Shown piece after piece: positions 22,101-29,775 of a stretch of DNA of 64,000 bases. The stretch's first letter is position 1. Each line of letters starts with the position of its first letter. The translations under genes were made by a program, and so were the position numbers. The notes beneath the pieces were generated by a model. The model was not told where the DNA came from, did not search any database, and worked only from the letters and a program-made list of their open reading frames with translations. Source of the DNA: Zonotrichia leucophrys gambelii (lineage: Eukaryota > Chordata > Aves > Passeriformes > Passerellidae); contig NC_088195.1 of assembly GCF_028769735.1 (NCBI RefSeq), positions 248,001 through 312,000 on the forward strand, given 5' to 3'.

Positions 22101-25100
22101 ATTTGAACAAGATTTTAATAGGGAAATCTTTGGAATTGCCATTCTCAGATAAATCTACATTTTAGTGCTCTGAATTAAAACAGCTGCTTGAAATGTCATA
22201 AATTCCTATTGCGGGTTGCACCAATACCATTAAAGGCGCAGTTTTAAATTAGATTAATAGAAGCTAAGCTTAACTAAAACCACTGTCACAGCTTTACCCC
22301 CAGCTGCTCCCAGGGGTTCTGGACAGTCTCTGGGGTCTGCTGAGAGCTCTGAGGCTGAGAAGAGAACATGGTTTGGCTTCTTGGTGGCACCAGAGGCTGT
22401 TGGAGTCCATCCCCTGGGAAGAGTGATTCAGTTCCCCATTGCTCTGTAACTACCCTGGCTTCTGGTGTCCTCCCATCCCACTGGATCCTCATGAAATTGT
22501 ATTTTGGAGGGAGGCTGGAAAGCCCTAGGCAGCTATTGGAGACAGCTTGTGCAGATAGGATCAAATCCAACATCCCTCTTTGCCTGCTAAAGAGCAAATT
22601 CCATCATGCCTGGCAGCATTTCACCTCCCCGAGTTCTTTGCATACTTCCAGGGATGCTGCACCTTCCTTCCTGTGCTCTCCCTGCCGTGGCAGACAATTT
22701 ACAGCCAACTGCCAAGCACTTTGGGCTGCAAGGTGCTATAAACATCTGAGATATTATTTTAGTATTACAAACCCTGAGTATTTTATTAAGCCCCACTGGG
22801 AACAGGGCCATCCTGGCCTGCTGGAATTGTTAACGCCTTTGAGTGATTAATAGTCCTAATTTCCTCACTTACAGCCACTACTCTGCATGTTGAGAGCCTT
22901 AGTCTCACTTCAATAATTTTTAATATCATAATGCTGAGCCACTAGCAGTGCCACTCAGGGGACATTTTTTATTTTCTGCACCATCTTTCTCTTTCTTGTG
23001 CATCCCTCTTTTAAAGTTGTCTGCCTTCAGATCCTGCTCAGAGTGGCCTCTCTGTGGCTTTCCTGCACCCTGTGCAATCTTTGGGATGTAGTTTCTGTGG
23101 GGAGGACTGAAACTCTGAGCTCCTGGGGAGATGGAGCAGATGGGTGATGCAGTCTCTTGTCCCCTGGGCAGATGTGGGAGATTTTGCTGTTGGCATCTTG
23201 CATAACAGTAACCTGAAAACTGAGGTCTGAAAACTTTGGTCAGCACTAGGTTAAAGCTGTTCCTCAGGGACATTGTTGCTGGTGCATGAATACAAAATAA
23301 TTTGCTCATTAAAATTATGCTTTACCCTTAAGAACCAATTTTTTTTTTTCTCCCCAAATCTCAAAGCCCTTTGCTAAAAGATGGGGAGGTAAGACAGCCT
23401 CAGGTGATAAAGCTGGATGTACAATCCTCTTTTCCATGGCATATCCTGTGTGTTGGGTGTGGGCTGCTCCAAGAAGAAGCTCTGATTCCATGGGCTCTGG
23501 CCCAGCACAGATCTCCTCATGGCACTGCGGAAATCACTTTTGGTAATAGCAAAAGCTAATGAGTTTGGAAGAGCAGAAGGATTTTTTTCTTTCTTCACTT
23601 CTTTCTGAGAAAGATTTCCCATAGGTGAAAGTGACCCTAATGAAAAATGGACTGAGCAGCACAGTTAGGATTATTATAACTGCTCAGAGTGACTGAGAGA
23701 ACCCATCTGTTCCATCCACCCTAACCAAGAACACCAGGGCTGCTGCAAAGGCCACGGGGTTCATTCTCCGTCAGTCTGACATTACTTTAAAACTTATTTT
23801 TCACAGCATGGCTGCCTGGACAGCCGGAGCTGCGGAGCGCCTCGGGATAAAGACTTCCTGGTCACTGACCTCCTGCTTTTATTGCCATGCAGAGACTGCA
23901 ACAGCAAACTGACAGCGCCGCAGATCGCCGTGTCCCCAGGGCTGCACGTCCTCTCCCCCTGGAGGTGGCAAGGTCAGCTCCTGGAGCTTTGTCCCTGCCC
24001 ATGGCAAAGGGGCTGGAAATAGATGCTTTAAGGTCCCTTCCAACCATTCTGTGATTCCGTGATTCTGTGATTCTGTGATTCTGTATCATGCCTGCAGCCG
24101 TGCCAAGACTGAAAGGGTGATGAGCTGCTTGGCTCTGGTGGCAGAGGCTCCCGCAGGGCACAGGATGGGATCACAGCTGTGGACGCACAGAGGATGGACA
24201 CACAGAATGGGATCACAGCTACAGACACACAGAATGGGATCACAGCTGTGGACACACAGAATGGGACCACAGCTACAGACACACAGAATGGGATCACAGC
24301 TGTGGACACACAGAATGGGACCACAGCTACCAACACGCACGATGGGATCACAGATACGGACACACAGAATGGGATCACAGCTACAGACACACAGAATGGG
24401 ATCACAGCTGTGGACACACAGAATGGGACCACAGCTACCAACACGCACGATGGGATCACAGCTGTGGACACCCAGGATGGGATCACAGCTACAGCCCCTG
24501 GAGCCCCCACACAGCCTGCCAGACCCTGTGTGAGCAAAGCCCCCGGGCTGCTGTGGGTCTGCCCAGCTGAGGCTGGCACGGAGGGGAGGAGCAGCACCCG
24601 CAGAGGGTTGGTTACACGTGGGCTCTGCAGCTCCTCCATGCAGCTGTCTTTCCCTTGGCTTGATTTCAAACATTCCTATTGATGCTATTTCCCCTCCCAC
24701 ACACCTTAGTATGATGCCTGCTTAAATGAGCCTCTCTCTCCTGTATCCTGTATCCACACATACGTTGTGGCTCCGTTTTTCCATCACTCCTTGTGCCCAT
24801 CCTGCAGCTGCGCACGGACAGCACTGGAGCCTCAGTGGGAATACAGGCAGATCCCGGAGGACAGCACCAGTGGGAGCACAGCCAGCAGCCCATCCTGGTG
24901 GGAATGTGTCCTTCTCCATCTGCACTGGGGGTCTCCTCACCAAACCCTTGGCCAGAGCCACATCCAGGGCTTCTCTGGGTATGTTTTCCATGCCCAGAAA
25001 CACACTCCTCCTTCCCTGGCCAAGGAAGGGAGCTGGACCATGATGGCTGCCTGGCTCTGGACTGGTCATCCCTCAAAATCCTCATATGTGCATCACACCC

Positions 25101-28100
25101 CGGGATGCAGCAGCTCTCTTGGAGCCCCCGTATCCTGACAGCACCATTAGTAGCCCCATGTGGTTGCCAGGCTCCCACATGCTCTCCAACACACACCCAA
25201 ACTTGCAATCCTCTTCCTTCCACAGATTTGTTTTATCTCTTTGGGAGCCTGATGCCTCCCATCTGTTCTAATGCCAAATGAAATTAAATATTTGTAGTTT
25301 CCAAGGGCTGTGGTTAGCAATAAACAAGTTAGCTAACAAGGATTTGGTGTGCTGGGGAGCTGGGGGGGTCTGTGTGGGTTGCAGGAGAGTGGGTGTGTGT
25401 GAGGGTGGGATGCAGGGGGGTACGCAGGGCTTTGTGTACATTTTTCTTTAACCAAACCTTTAATTTTAGAATGGCTTTCCACACCAGAACAGCTCGCCGG
25501 GCTCTCAATAGCGAGCAAACTCTACTTAGTTATTTACAACAAGTTTGTTTATTGCACAGTTTATGTTTATAAGCAACATTTGTCTAATCTCCCAAATCTT
25601 TCCCAAGGAATTTCGGGGGCCGCTTTCGGGGCCCGGCGGCTCTGGCGGCGCGGGGCACAGCCCTGCCAGCGCCATCCCCCAGACGATGCTGCTCTCCCTG
25701 CCAGTGCACGCAAGTGTAAACGGGATTTAGGGATTTTCCCGTTGCATTCCTTCCTAATTTCTGTCTGTGTTTCAGCTGGTATTTTGTTGCTAAGGAACAC
25801 TTTGGAGTTTGGAAGCATTTGAGCGAGGGTGCTGCCCGCCACAGCCACCGCCACCCCGCTGTCACCGTTAGTCACAGAGCCTGGCCACAACCACACAGGC
25901 CAAAACCACACTGTCCCCAACCTGTCCCCTCCGCTGTGCTCCGAGCACGTGCACACACACACACAGCCACTCTTTTGGATGCCAAAGTTCACCAATTCCT
26001 GGCGTTTATGTGAAGCGGTTGGGCCATGCCTGACGTCACTGAAAATTAATAATTTGCAGTTGTTTAGAAGAAACATTTGGTTGATATTTCCTTTCCATGT
26101 ACTGTGATCAGAGGAGACCAAATTTTCCTATAAAACTACTTAAAAACTTGACTCTGAAAATGAGAAGCATTTCCTCCAGTTCTCCAAGTTTATTGTGTGT
26201 GAATCCCTAGAAGAATTTGGCAATAATAATTAAAATAAGGAAGGATGATGCACCACCAAATGTATTTACTGTAATATCAGTGGTGCTAAAGATGTGCTTG
26301 GAAACCTATGCAAATCACTGAATAAGTTTTTTCCCAAACCACAGCTGGTTGAAACCATTTTCAGTAAACCACAATTTCATCTAAACACGCAATTTTATCA
26401 GGACTGACCCGTCCAGCACAACAGCACTCGGTGCAGTTTAGGCTTTTCTTAGGAATGCTCTGCTTTCCAGAAGAGAAAGCTCAATTGAAAGTGTGAACCG
26501 TAAGAGTTTAATATATTCCATTTCTAGTTGTTTTTGTTTTAAAGTCATGTATTTGAGGTACTTGGGACCGATACAGTTTGGTAACAACGGCCAGAGGCGC
26601 AGTGCCTGGCTGGGGCCGTGGGGCTGCCCGGCTCCCAGCACAGCTCCCCAGGCTCGGCTCGGCTCGGCTCGGCTCGGCTCGGCTCCTCTCCTCTCCTCTC
26701 CTCTCCTCTCCTCTCCTCTCCTCTCCTCTCCTCTCCTCTCCTCTCCTCTCCTCTCCTCTCCTCTCCTCTCCTCTCCTCTCCTCTCCTCTCCTCTCCTCTC
26801 CTCTCCTCTCCTCTCCTCTCCTCTCCTCTCCTCTCCTCTCCTCTCTCCTCTCCTCTCCTCTCCCTGAGCTGCCAGCCGGGATCAGCCTGCAAGCTGAGAA
26901 CACAAACTGCTGCGGGAGCTAAATGCAGCTTCCCCCAAACAAGCCGCAGCTCCTGCGCTTTGAGCGAGGCCGGTTTTCCTCCCGCTCGCTGGGAAGCGCC
27001 ACGCGCCCGCAGGGAGGGCAGGCGGCGGCGGCCGTGCTGGGGGCAGCGGGGTACGGCGCGGGCAATAGGTGGTTTTAACTCCCCTCCTAAAGAAGGAATT
27101 CCCACCCTGCAGCACGTGTGTTACCAGAACTGCCCAGCCCCGGGCAGATGATGCTGTGACTGCTCCATCCCTCCTTTTTTCCCAGCCATGTTATCCCTGC
27201 ACCCACTCCTCAGCTCTAACGAACCTCTCTTTCTCCAGCCTCTGTGATAATGGAAATAATCCAACTTCTCCACTGTCCTTTCCTTCCCTCCTCAGCTTTT
27301 CACATTTGAGCAGCCTCACCTTGCCCACAGAAGCAATCCTGCCTTCACCTGCCCTGCTGGGTTGGGGCAGAGCTGGCTCTGGAAGCCAGGTCAGTGCTTG
27401 TATGAACCTGAGACTCCCCAACAGTGACTCATTTTCTCTCCCAGTGATTCCAGTTCCCCTCAGCTGACCAGGCTTCGGGAAAGTTCCTCTGGCATGGCTG
27501 TGAAAAGCCTTGCTCTTTCTACTTTCTGTTTGTCCCCCAAAGCATTTTCTGGTCTCTTGAAGAAGCTGCTTTTGTGCTCAGTTGCCGCCAGGTGCCCCAG
27601 CAGCCTGTCCCCTGAGCTCCCGCTCCCTCCGAGCCCCACAGCTTTCCCACCAGCCCCTCTCACCCTGGAATCGCTCTCCGAGGGATGCCAGCCCGGCCGG
27701 GGCCGCCACACGCCCAGACGTGCTCTCAAACACCGGGAATACTTGTGCTATCTGCATGGCTATTAAGTGCTCCCGGCCCCTTACAGAGCGCTCCACGGTA
27801 GCTGAGAATTTCCAGAAACTACCGTTTTCTACCAGTGGCCGATGGGTTGAATTTGATTAAATTTTGCCTCATCCACCGTGATCTGTTAATGATGATGAGA
27901 TTGGCATGGAAAACATTGTTTTCCACAAGATTAGAGAGGACTTTTACAGGGTGGGGGACACTGAGAACTTTACTGCAGCCAACTATTTTTTTTCTCTAGT
28001 GTTGCTGAACTACTGAAACAGCACAGGGTCACTTGGAAAACTTCTCGATCCTTGTTTTCCTAATTACTGTCATTCTGAATAGATGAATTTTCATTGTTAC

Positions 28101-29006
28101 ACGAACCGGGGCAGGAGGGGACTAATTTCCAGAAGGTTTTTGTTATGGCGTCATTTCTGTCTCTTACAAAGCCTCATCTTATCTAAAGGAAGGGGGACAT
28201 CAACTTTCTTCGCTTCCCAGGCGCAGAGTAAATAACTGCAGCCCGCGGGGATGGGAGCTCCGGCGGGGCCGGGGTGGATCAGCGGATCCGAGCCGCCGGC
28301 GCTTCCCCTGCCCGAACCGCACCGAGGGGCTCATCCTCCTGCTCCTGCTCGCCGTGTCCGGGGAGGGAAGGCTGTCAGGGGCGGCACAGCGCACGGGGTT
28401 CGGCCCCCGACAGACCCGGATGTCCCTGCGGCGAGTCCCATCCCCAGGGAGGGAGCGGCGGCGTTTTCGGGTGACGGCGCCCCGGAGAAGGACTCGGTAC
28501 CGGCCCCGGGGCGGCCCCGCTCCGCTCCGGGAGCCCGGGACGCGGCCGGAGCCGCGCAGGTGGAGCCGCGGGGAGCCCGCACGGCCCGGCCGGTCCCGCC
28601 GGCTCCCACGGCCGCACGTCGGGCGCTGCGGGGCTCGCTGCGCTCCCGCCGGCGCTGCCGCGTCCCCTGGTCGGTCTTCCCCGTCCCCATCCCCATCCAC
28701 GTCCCCGCCCTGTCCCCGTTCCCGGCCATTCCCGTTCTCGTCCCCATCTCCATCCCCGTCTCCATCTCCATCCCCGTCCCGCTCCCGCCCGCGGTGCCCG
28801 GGGACCGTCGGGGCGGCGGCGCCGCGGCCGGGACTCACTCACCACCACGAGGAGTCGGCGCGGGGCGTCAGGGCGAGCAGCAGGAGGACGAGGGGAAGGC
28901 AAAGCCGGGGGGCCGCGCCCGCCGTCCGAGGGAAGGCTCCGCACTCCGTACGCCCGGGGGCCACGGCAATCCCAGGAGACGCTTCCAGGCGGTTTGGGCT
29001 GAGCAT
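14676..29006 (-). CDS. WNT2B: WNT2B, secreted Wnt ligand (complete spliced CDS)
   Basis: The coding sequence is the join 29006-28843, 18146-17926, 16338-16061, 15700-15436 and 14905-14676 on the minus strand: 1158 nt, 385 residues (human about 391). All junctions are GT-AG and all phases fit. Wnt proteins are lipid-modified, cysteine-rich secreted ligands that bind Frizzled and LRP5/6 and signal through beta-catenin. WNT2B acts in retina, lung, gut and limb development. Visible hallmarks are a hydrophobic signal segment (residues about 30-45), an N-C-S glycosylation sequon in exon 2, and [16 protein letters not shown] in exon 4, which holds the serine that receives palmitoleate. A dense C-terminal cysteine region in exon 5 ends [11 protein letters not shown]. 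That ending separates WNT2B from WNT2, which ends in NADWTTAT. Intron 1 (10.7 kb) is by far the largest. The start at 29006 is the first ATG after an in-frame stop at 29157-29159. Confidence 0.97.
14893..15085 (-). repeat. Threefold tandem repeat spanning the WNT2B exon 5 acceptor
   Basis: The module GCCCAGGGAGCCTG (plus strand) recurs at 14895, 14981 and 15063. Each is followed by GC-rich intron sequence (GGAACGGAGCGGGTCAGGGT after copies 1 and 2, nearly identical). Read on the minus strand, each copy gives an AG followed by GCTCCCTGGGCAC, the real start of exon 5. Confidence 0.93.
14906..15435 (-). other. WNT2B: WNT2B intron 4 with repeated acceptor modules
   Basis: A 530-nt intron. Its part nearest exon 5 holds two extra copies of the exon 5 start with its acceptor, at about 14981-15072, with offsets of 86 and 82 bp. 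Nothing coding was recognised in the remainder. Confidence 0.9.
15436..15700 (-). CDS. WNT2B: WNT2B exon 4 (palmitoleoylation-site exon)
   Basis: A 265-nt exon encoding [20 protein letters not shown], then [20 protein letters not shown], a beta-rich middle part and [13 protein letters not shown]. The serine in CHGVSGSC is the site acylated by Porcupine in Wnts and inserted into the Frizzled groove. It is intact. The acceptor is TTCCCACAG ending at 15701 and the donor is GTAAAA at 15435. It starts in phase 0 and ends with the first base of the glycine completed by exon 5. Confidence 0.97.
15701..16060 (-). other. WNT2B: WNT2B intron 3
   Basis: A 360-nt GC-rich intron with a normal donor (GTGAGT at 16060-16055) and acceptor. 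No repeat or further exon was seen. Confidence 0.9.
16061..16338 (-). CDS. WNT2B: WNT2B exon 3
   Basis: A 278-nt exon encoding [20 protein letters not shown], then [15 protein letters not shown], a [20 protein letters not shown] block and [13 protein letters not shown]. These are the conserved Wnt N-terminal helical-domain motifs. The exon begins with GC, completing a serine codon opened by exon 2, and ends in phase 0 at ATG|GTGAGT. The methionine at the junction is where paralogues have T or K. Confidence 0.96.
16339..17925 (-). other. WNT2B: WNT2B intron 2
   Basis: A 1.6-kb intron. It contains a 78-bp tandem duplication starting 14 nt before exon 3 and a pyrimidine-rich stretch near 16660-16690. 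Otherwise it is unique and GC-rich. Long ORFs here on either strand lack splice logic and homology. Confidence 0.85.
16352..16505. repeat. 78-bp tandem duplication beside WNT2B exon 3
   Basis: Two copies (16352-16429 and 16430-16505) share GAGACAGGAA, GGGGAGTGAGCGTGCCAGGC and CCCATGAGGAACCGGGCCTT, with a few changes and a small gap. It sits in the polypyrimidine/branch-point side of intron 2 but does not include the AG. Confidence 0.92.
17926..18146 (-). CDS. WNT2B: WNT2B exon 2
   Basis: A 221-nt exon encoding [60 protein letters not shown] and [17 protein letters not shown] is a conserved N-glycosylation sequon. The first G completes a tryptophan codon from exon 1 and the last A opens the serine completed by exon 3. 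The acceptor is CTCCCGCAG ending at 18147 and the donor is GTAGGT at 17925. Near identity to WNT2B proteins in this block makes the call firm. Confidence 0.97.
18202..18480 (-). mobile_element. CR1 LINE fragment, reverse orientation
   Basis: GGATCATCCAGTCCAACTCC, CTTGAGCTCTGGCAGCCTTA, GTGCCCCACCACCTTCTGG and CCAGGCTAAACCTCCCCTGA occur in the reverse-strand CR1 order. This is one of the longer copies here, inserted about 55 bp upstream of exon 2. Confidence 0.88.
19110..19139. repeat. (GACA)n microsatellite
   Basis: About seven uninterrupted GACA units in WNT2B intron 1. Confidence 0.95.
21893..22265. promoter_or_regulatory. AT-rich block with homeodomain-type motifs (candidate enhancer)
   Basis: A sharply AT-rich, repeat-free segment in GC-rich intron 1 with many TAAT/ATTA cores, including AATCAATTTAATGGG and AAATTAGATTAATAG. 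The composition resembles conserved developmental enhancers. Conservation was not tested. Confidence 0.35.
24007..24085 (+). mobile_element. CR1 LINE 3' end with expanded tail
   Basis: CTTTAAGGTCCCTTCCAACC is followed by about five units of ATTCTGTG/ATTCCGTG, the CR1 tail microsatellite, slightly expanded. A 27-bp minisatellite begins about 70 bp further on. Confidence 0.92.
24157..24498. repeat. 27-bp minisatellite, about 12-13 copies
   Basis: The unit is close to GACACACAGAATGGGATCAC plus AGCTGTG or AGCTACA. Variant units (CAACACGCACGATGGG) recur in an order suggesting a higher-order repeat of several units. Because 27 is a multiple of three, both strands appear open, giving false repetitive ORFs. 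Confidence 0.95.
25531..25570. promoter_or_regulatory. Cluster of forkhead-type motifs (candidate enhancer)
   Basis: TATTTAC (25531), TGTTTAT (25546) and TGTTTAT (25564) lie within 40 bp in an AT-rich part of intron 1. They match the forkhead core TRTTTRY. FOX factors are known to act on Wnt2/Wnt2b in lung mesenchyme; a link here is inference. Confidence 0.35.
26651..26863. repeat. Pentanucleotide array, GGCTC then CTCCT
   Basis: Seven GGCTC units (26651-26685) change directly into about 35 CTCCT/TCTCC units with one 2-bp slip near 26842. The second part is pure pyrimidine on the plus strand, so it can form triplex DNA. Confidence 0.97.
28678..28790. repeat. C-rich hexamer-like repeat just inside WNT2B intron 1
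   Basis: Degenerate CCCCATC / CCCCGTC / CTCCATC units begin about 50 bp after the exon 1 donor. On the sense (minus) strand it reads GGGGATGGAGATGG-like, so the RNA or DNA could form G-quadruplexes. Confidence 0.85.
28843..29006 (-). CDS. WNT2B: WNT2B exon 1 (start codon and signal peptide)
   Basis: 164 coding nt starting [20 protein letters not shown], then a hydrophobic core [20 protein letters not shown], ending in the first two bases of a second tryptophan completed by exon 2 (WW-YIGALG). An N-terminal leader with a signal sequence, followed by [12 protein letters not shown], is typical of WNT2B. The donor is GTGAGT at 28842. The start has A at -2 and G at -3. The frame is closed upstream by a TGA at 29159-29157, with no other ATG between. 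Alternative first exons exist in mammals; I did not find one here. Confidence 0.93.
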
Positions 29007-29085
29007 ATCTCTCCGGGGCGGGGTCCAGACGGAGAAACGACCGGGGAAGGGGGTCCTGCCCGCGCTCCCCTCGGGGCACTGCCCG

Positions 29086-29160
29086 TCACGGCCCCGCGGC
29101 GCGTCCGCCGGCTCCGCGCTGCTGAGCGAGCCCCGGCTGGGCCCCCGCGCCCGGGCTCAT
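29086..29160 (-). CDS. Upstream ORF 1 in WNT2B leader (24 codons)
   Basis: An ATG at 29160 opens a 24-residue ORF ([20 protein letters not shown]...) ending at TGA 29088-29086, out of frame with and 80 nt before the WNT2B start. It is in the mRNA only if transcription starts upstream of 29160, as the CCAAT/AT-box suggests. It may dampen WNT2B translation. Confidence 0.4.
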   Translation of the reverse strand: MSPGAGAQPGLAQQRGAGGRAAGP

Positions 29161-29212
29161 GCTGCCGCGGGGGGCGGCGGGCGCGGGTCCCTCCCCGCGG
29201 GGCCGGGGGCGC

Positions 29213-29272
29213 TCAGCGGGGCCCGCGCCCCCCGAGCGGCGCGGGGCGGGCGGCGGGGCCGGGCCGGGCCAT
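29213..29272 (-). CDS. Upstream ORF 2 in WNT2B leader (19 codons)
   Basis: An ATG at 29272 followed by G opens a 19-residue proline/arginine-rich ORF ending at TGA 29215-29213. It depends on the unknown transcription start. No homology was recognised. Confidence 0.35.
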   Translation of the reverse strand: MARPGPAARPAPLGGRGPR

Positions 29273-29366
29273 GGAGGGCCTTGCGCGGAGGGCGAGGGCG
29301 CTCTGGGGATGGGAGCGCGGGGGCCGCGGCCAAATATTGCCGGCGCCCGCCGTGCTGCGGGCTCTC

Positions 29367-29371
29367 ATTGG
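29367..29371 (-). promoter_or_regulatory. WNT2B: CCAAT box
   Basis: CCAAT on the minus strand within CTGCCCAATGAGAG, about 360 bp upstream of the WNT2B start codon and about 30 bp before an AT-rich AATATTTG. It is the only such pairing I saw in the island. Confidence 0.45.
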
Positions 29372-29575
29372 GCAGAGTCAGAGGCGCGGAGCCGCCGCTC
29401 CGGCCGGACCGACCCCCGCCTCCCCGAGGGCACGTCGGACAGCCCCCTCCGGGCTCCTGCCCCCGCGCCGCCCCGCACCGGGGCCGCTCCCACCACCGCG
29501 CCCGCGCCCGCGGGGATGCGCCGGGAGCCGCCGCTCGCGGCCGCCCCGTCGGGCCCCGCCCGGGGAAGGGGCTCA

Positions 29576-29775
29576 GCGGGATGCGGGATGGGGATGCGGG
29601 ATGGGGATGGGTATGCAGGATGGGGATGCAGAATGGGGATGCAGAATGCGGGATGCGGGATGGGAATGCAGGATGCGGGATGGGGATGTGGGATGCGGGA
29701 TGGGGATAGGGATGGGGATGGGGATGCAGGATGGGGATGCAGGATGCGGGATGCAGGATGCGGGATGTAGATGCG
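29576..29775. repeat. GGGGAT / GCGGGAT repeat upstream of WNT2B
   Basis: About 200 bp of degenerate GGGATG, GGGGATG and GCGGGATG units on the plus strand, with GCAGGAT variants. It is strongly G-quadruplex prone on plus and C-rich on minus. It lies about 570-770 bp upstream of the WNT2B start codon. Confidence 0.93.

Larger units (their letters stand above)
18147..28842 (-). other. WNT2B: WNT2B intron 1
   Basis: A 10.7-kb intron holding two CR1 fragments, (GACA)n, a 27-bp minisatellite, a GGCTC/CTCCT pentanucleotide array, a G-rich hexamer repeat next to exon 1 and several AT-rich blocks that may be enhancers (21.9-22.3, 25.4-25.6, 26.0-26.5 and 27.8-28.2 kb). No further exon was recognised. 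The long ORFs come from the repeats. Confidence 0.85.

Noticed and set aside
24028..24700. ORFs encoding [13 protein letters not shown] or [12 protein letters not shown] repeats
   Set aside because: Translation of the 27-bp minisatellite in both orientations. No splice or start context, and adjacent to a CR1 tail.
26493..27151. ORFs rich in LLSSP or ERRGE repeats
   Set aside because: Translation of the CTCCT pentanucleotide array.
14676..29006. Alternative identity WNT2
   Set aside because: The C terminus AEWLDQT, the exon 1 leader and the neighbours ST7L and CTTNBP2NL fit WNT2B. WNT2 would end NADWTTAT and lie beside CFTR-region genes.
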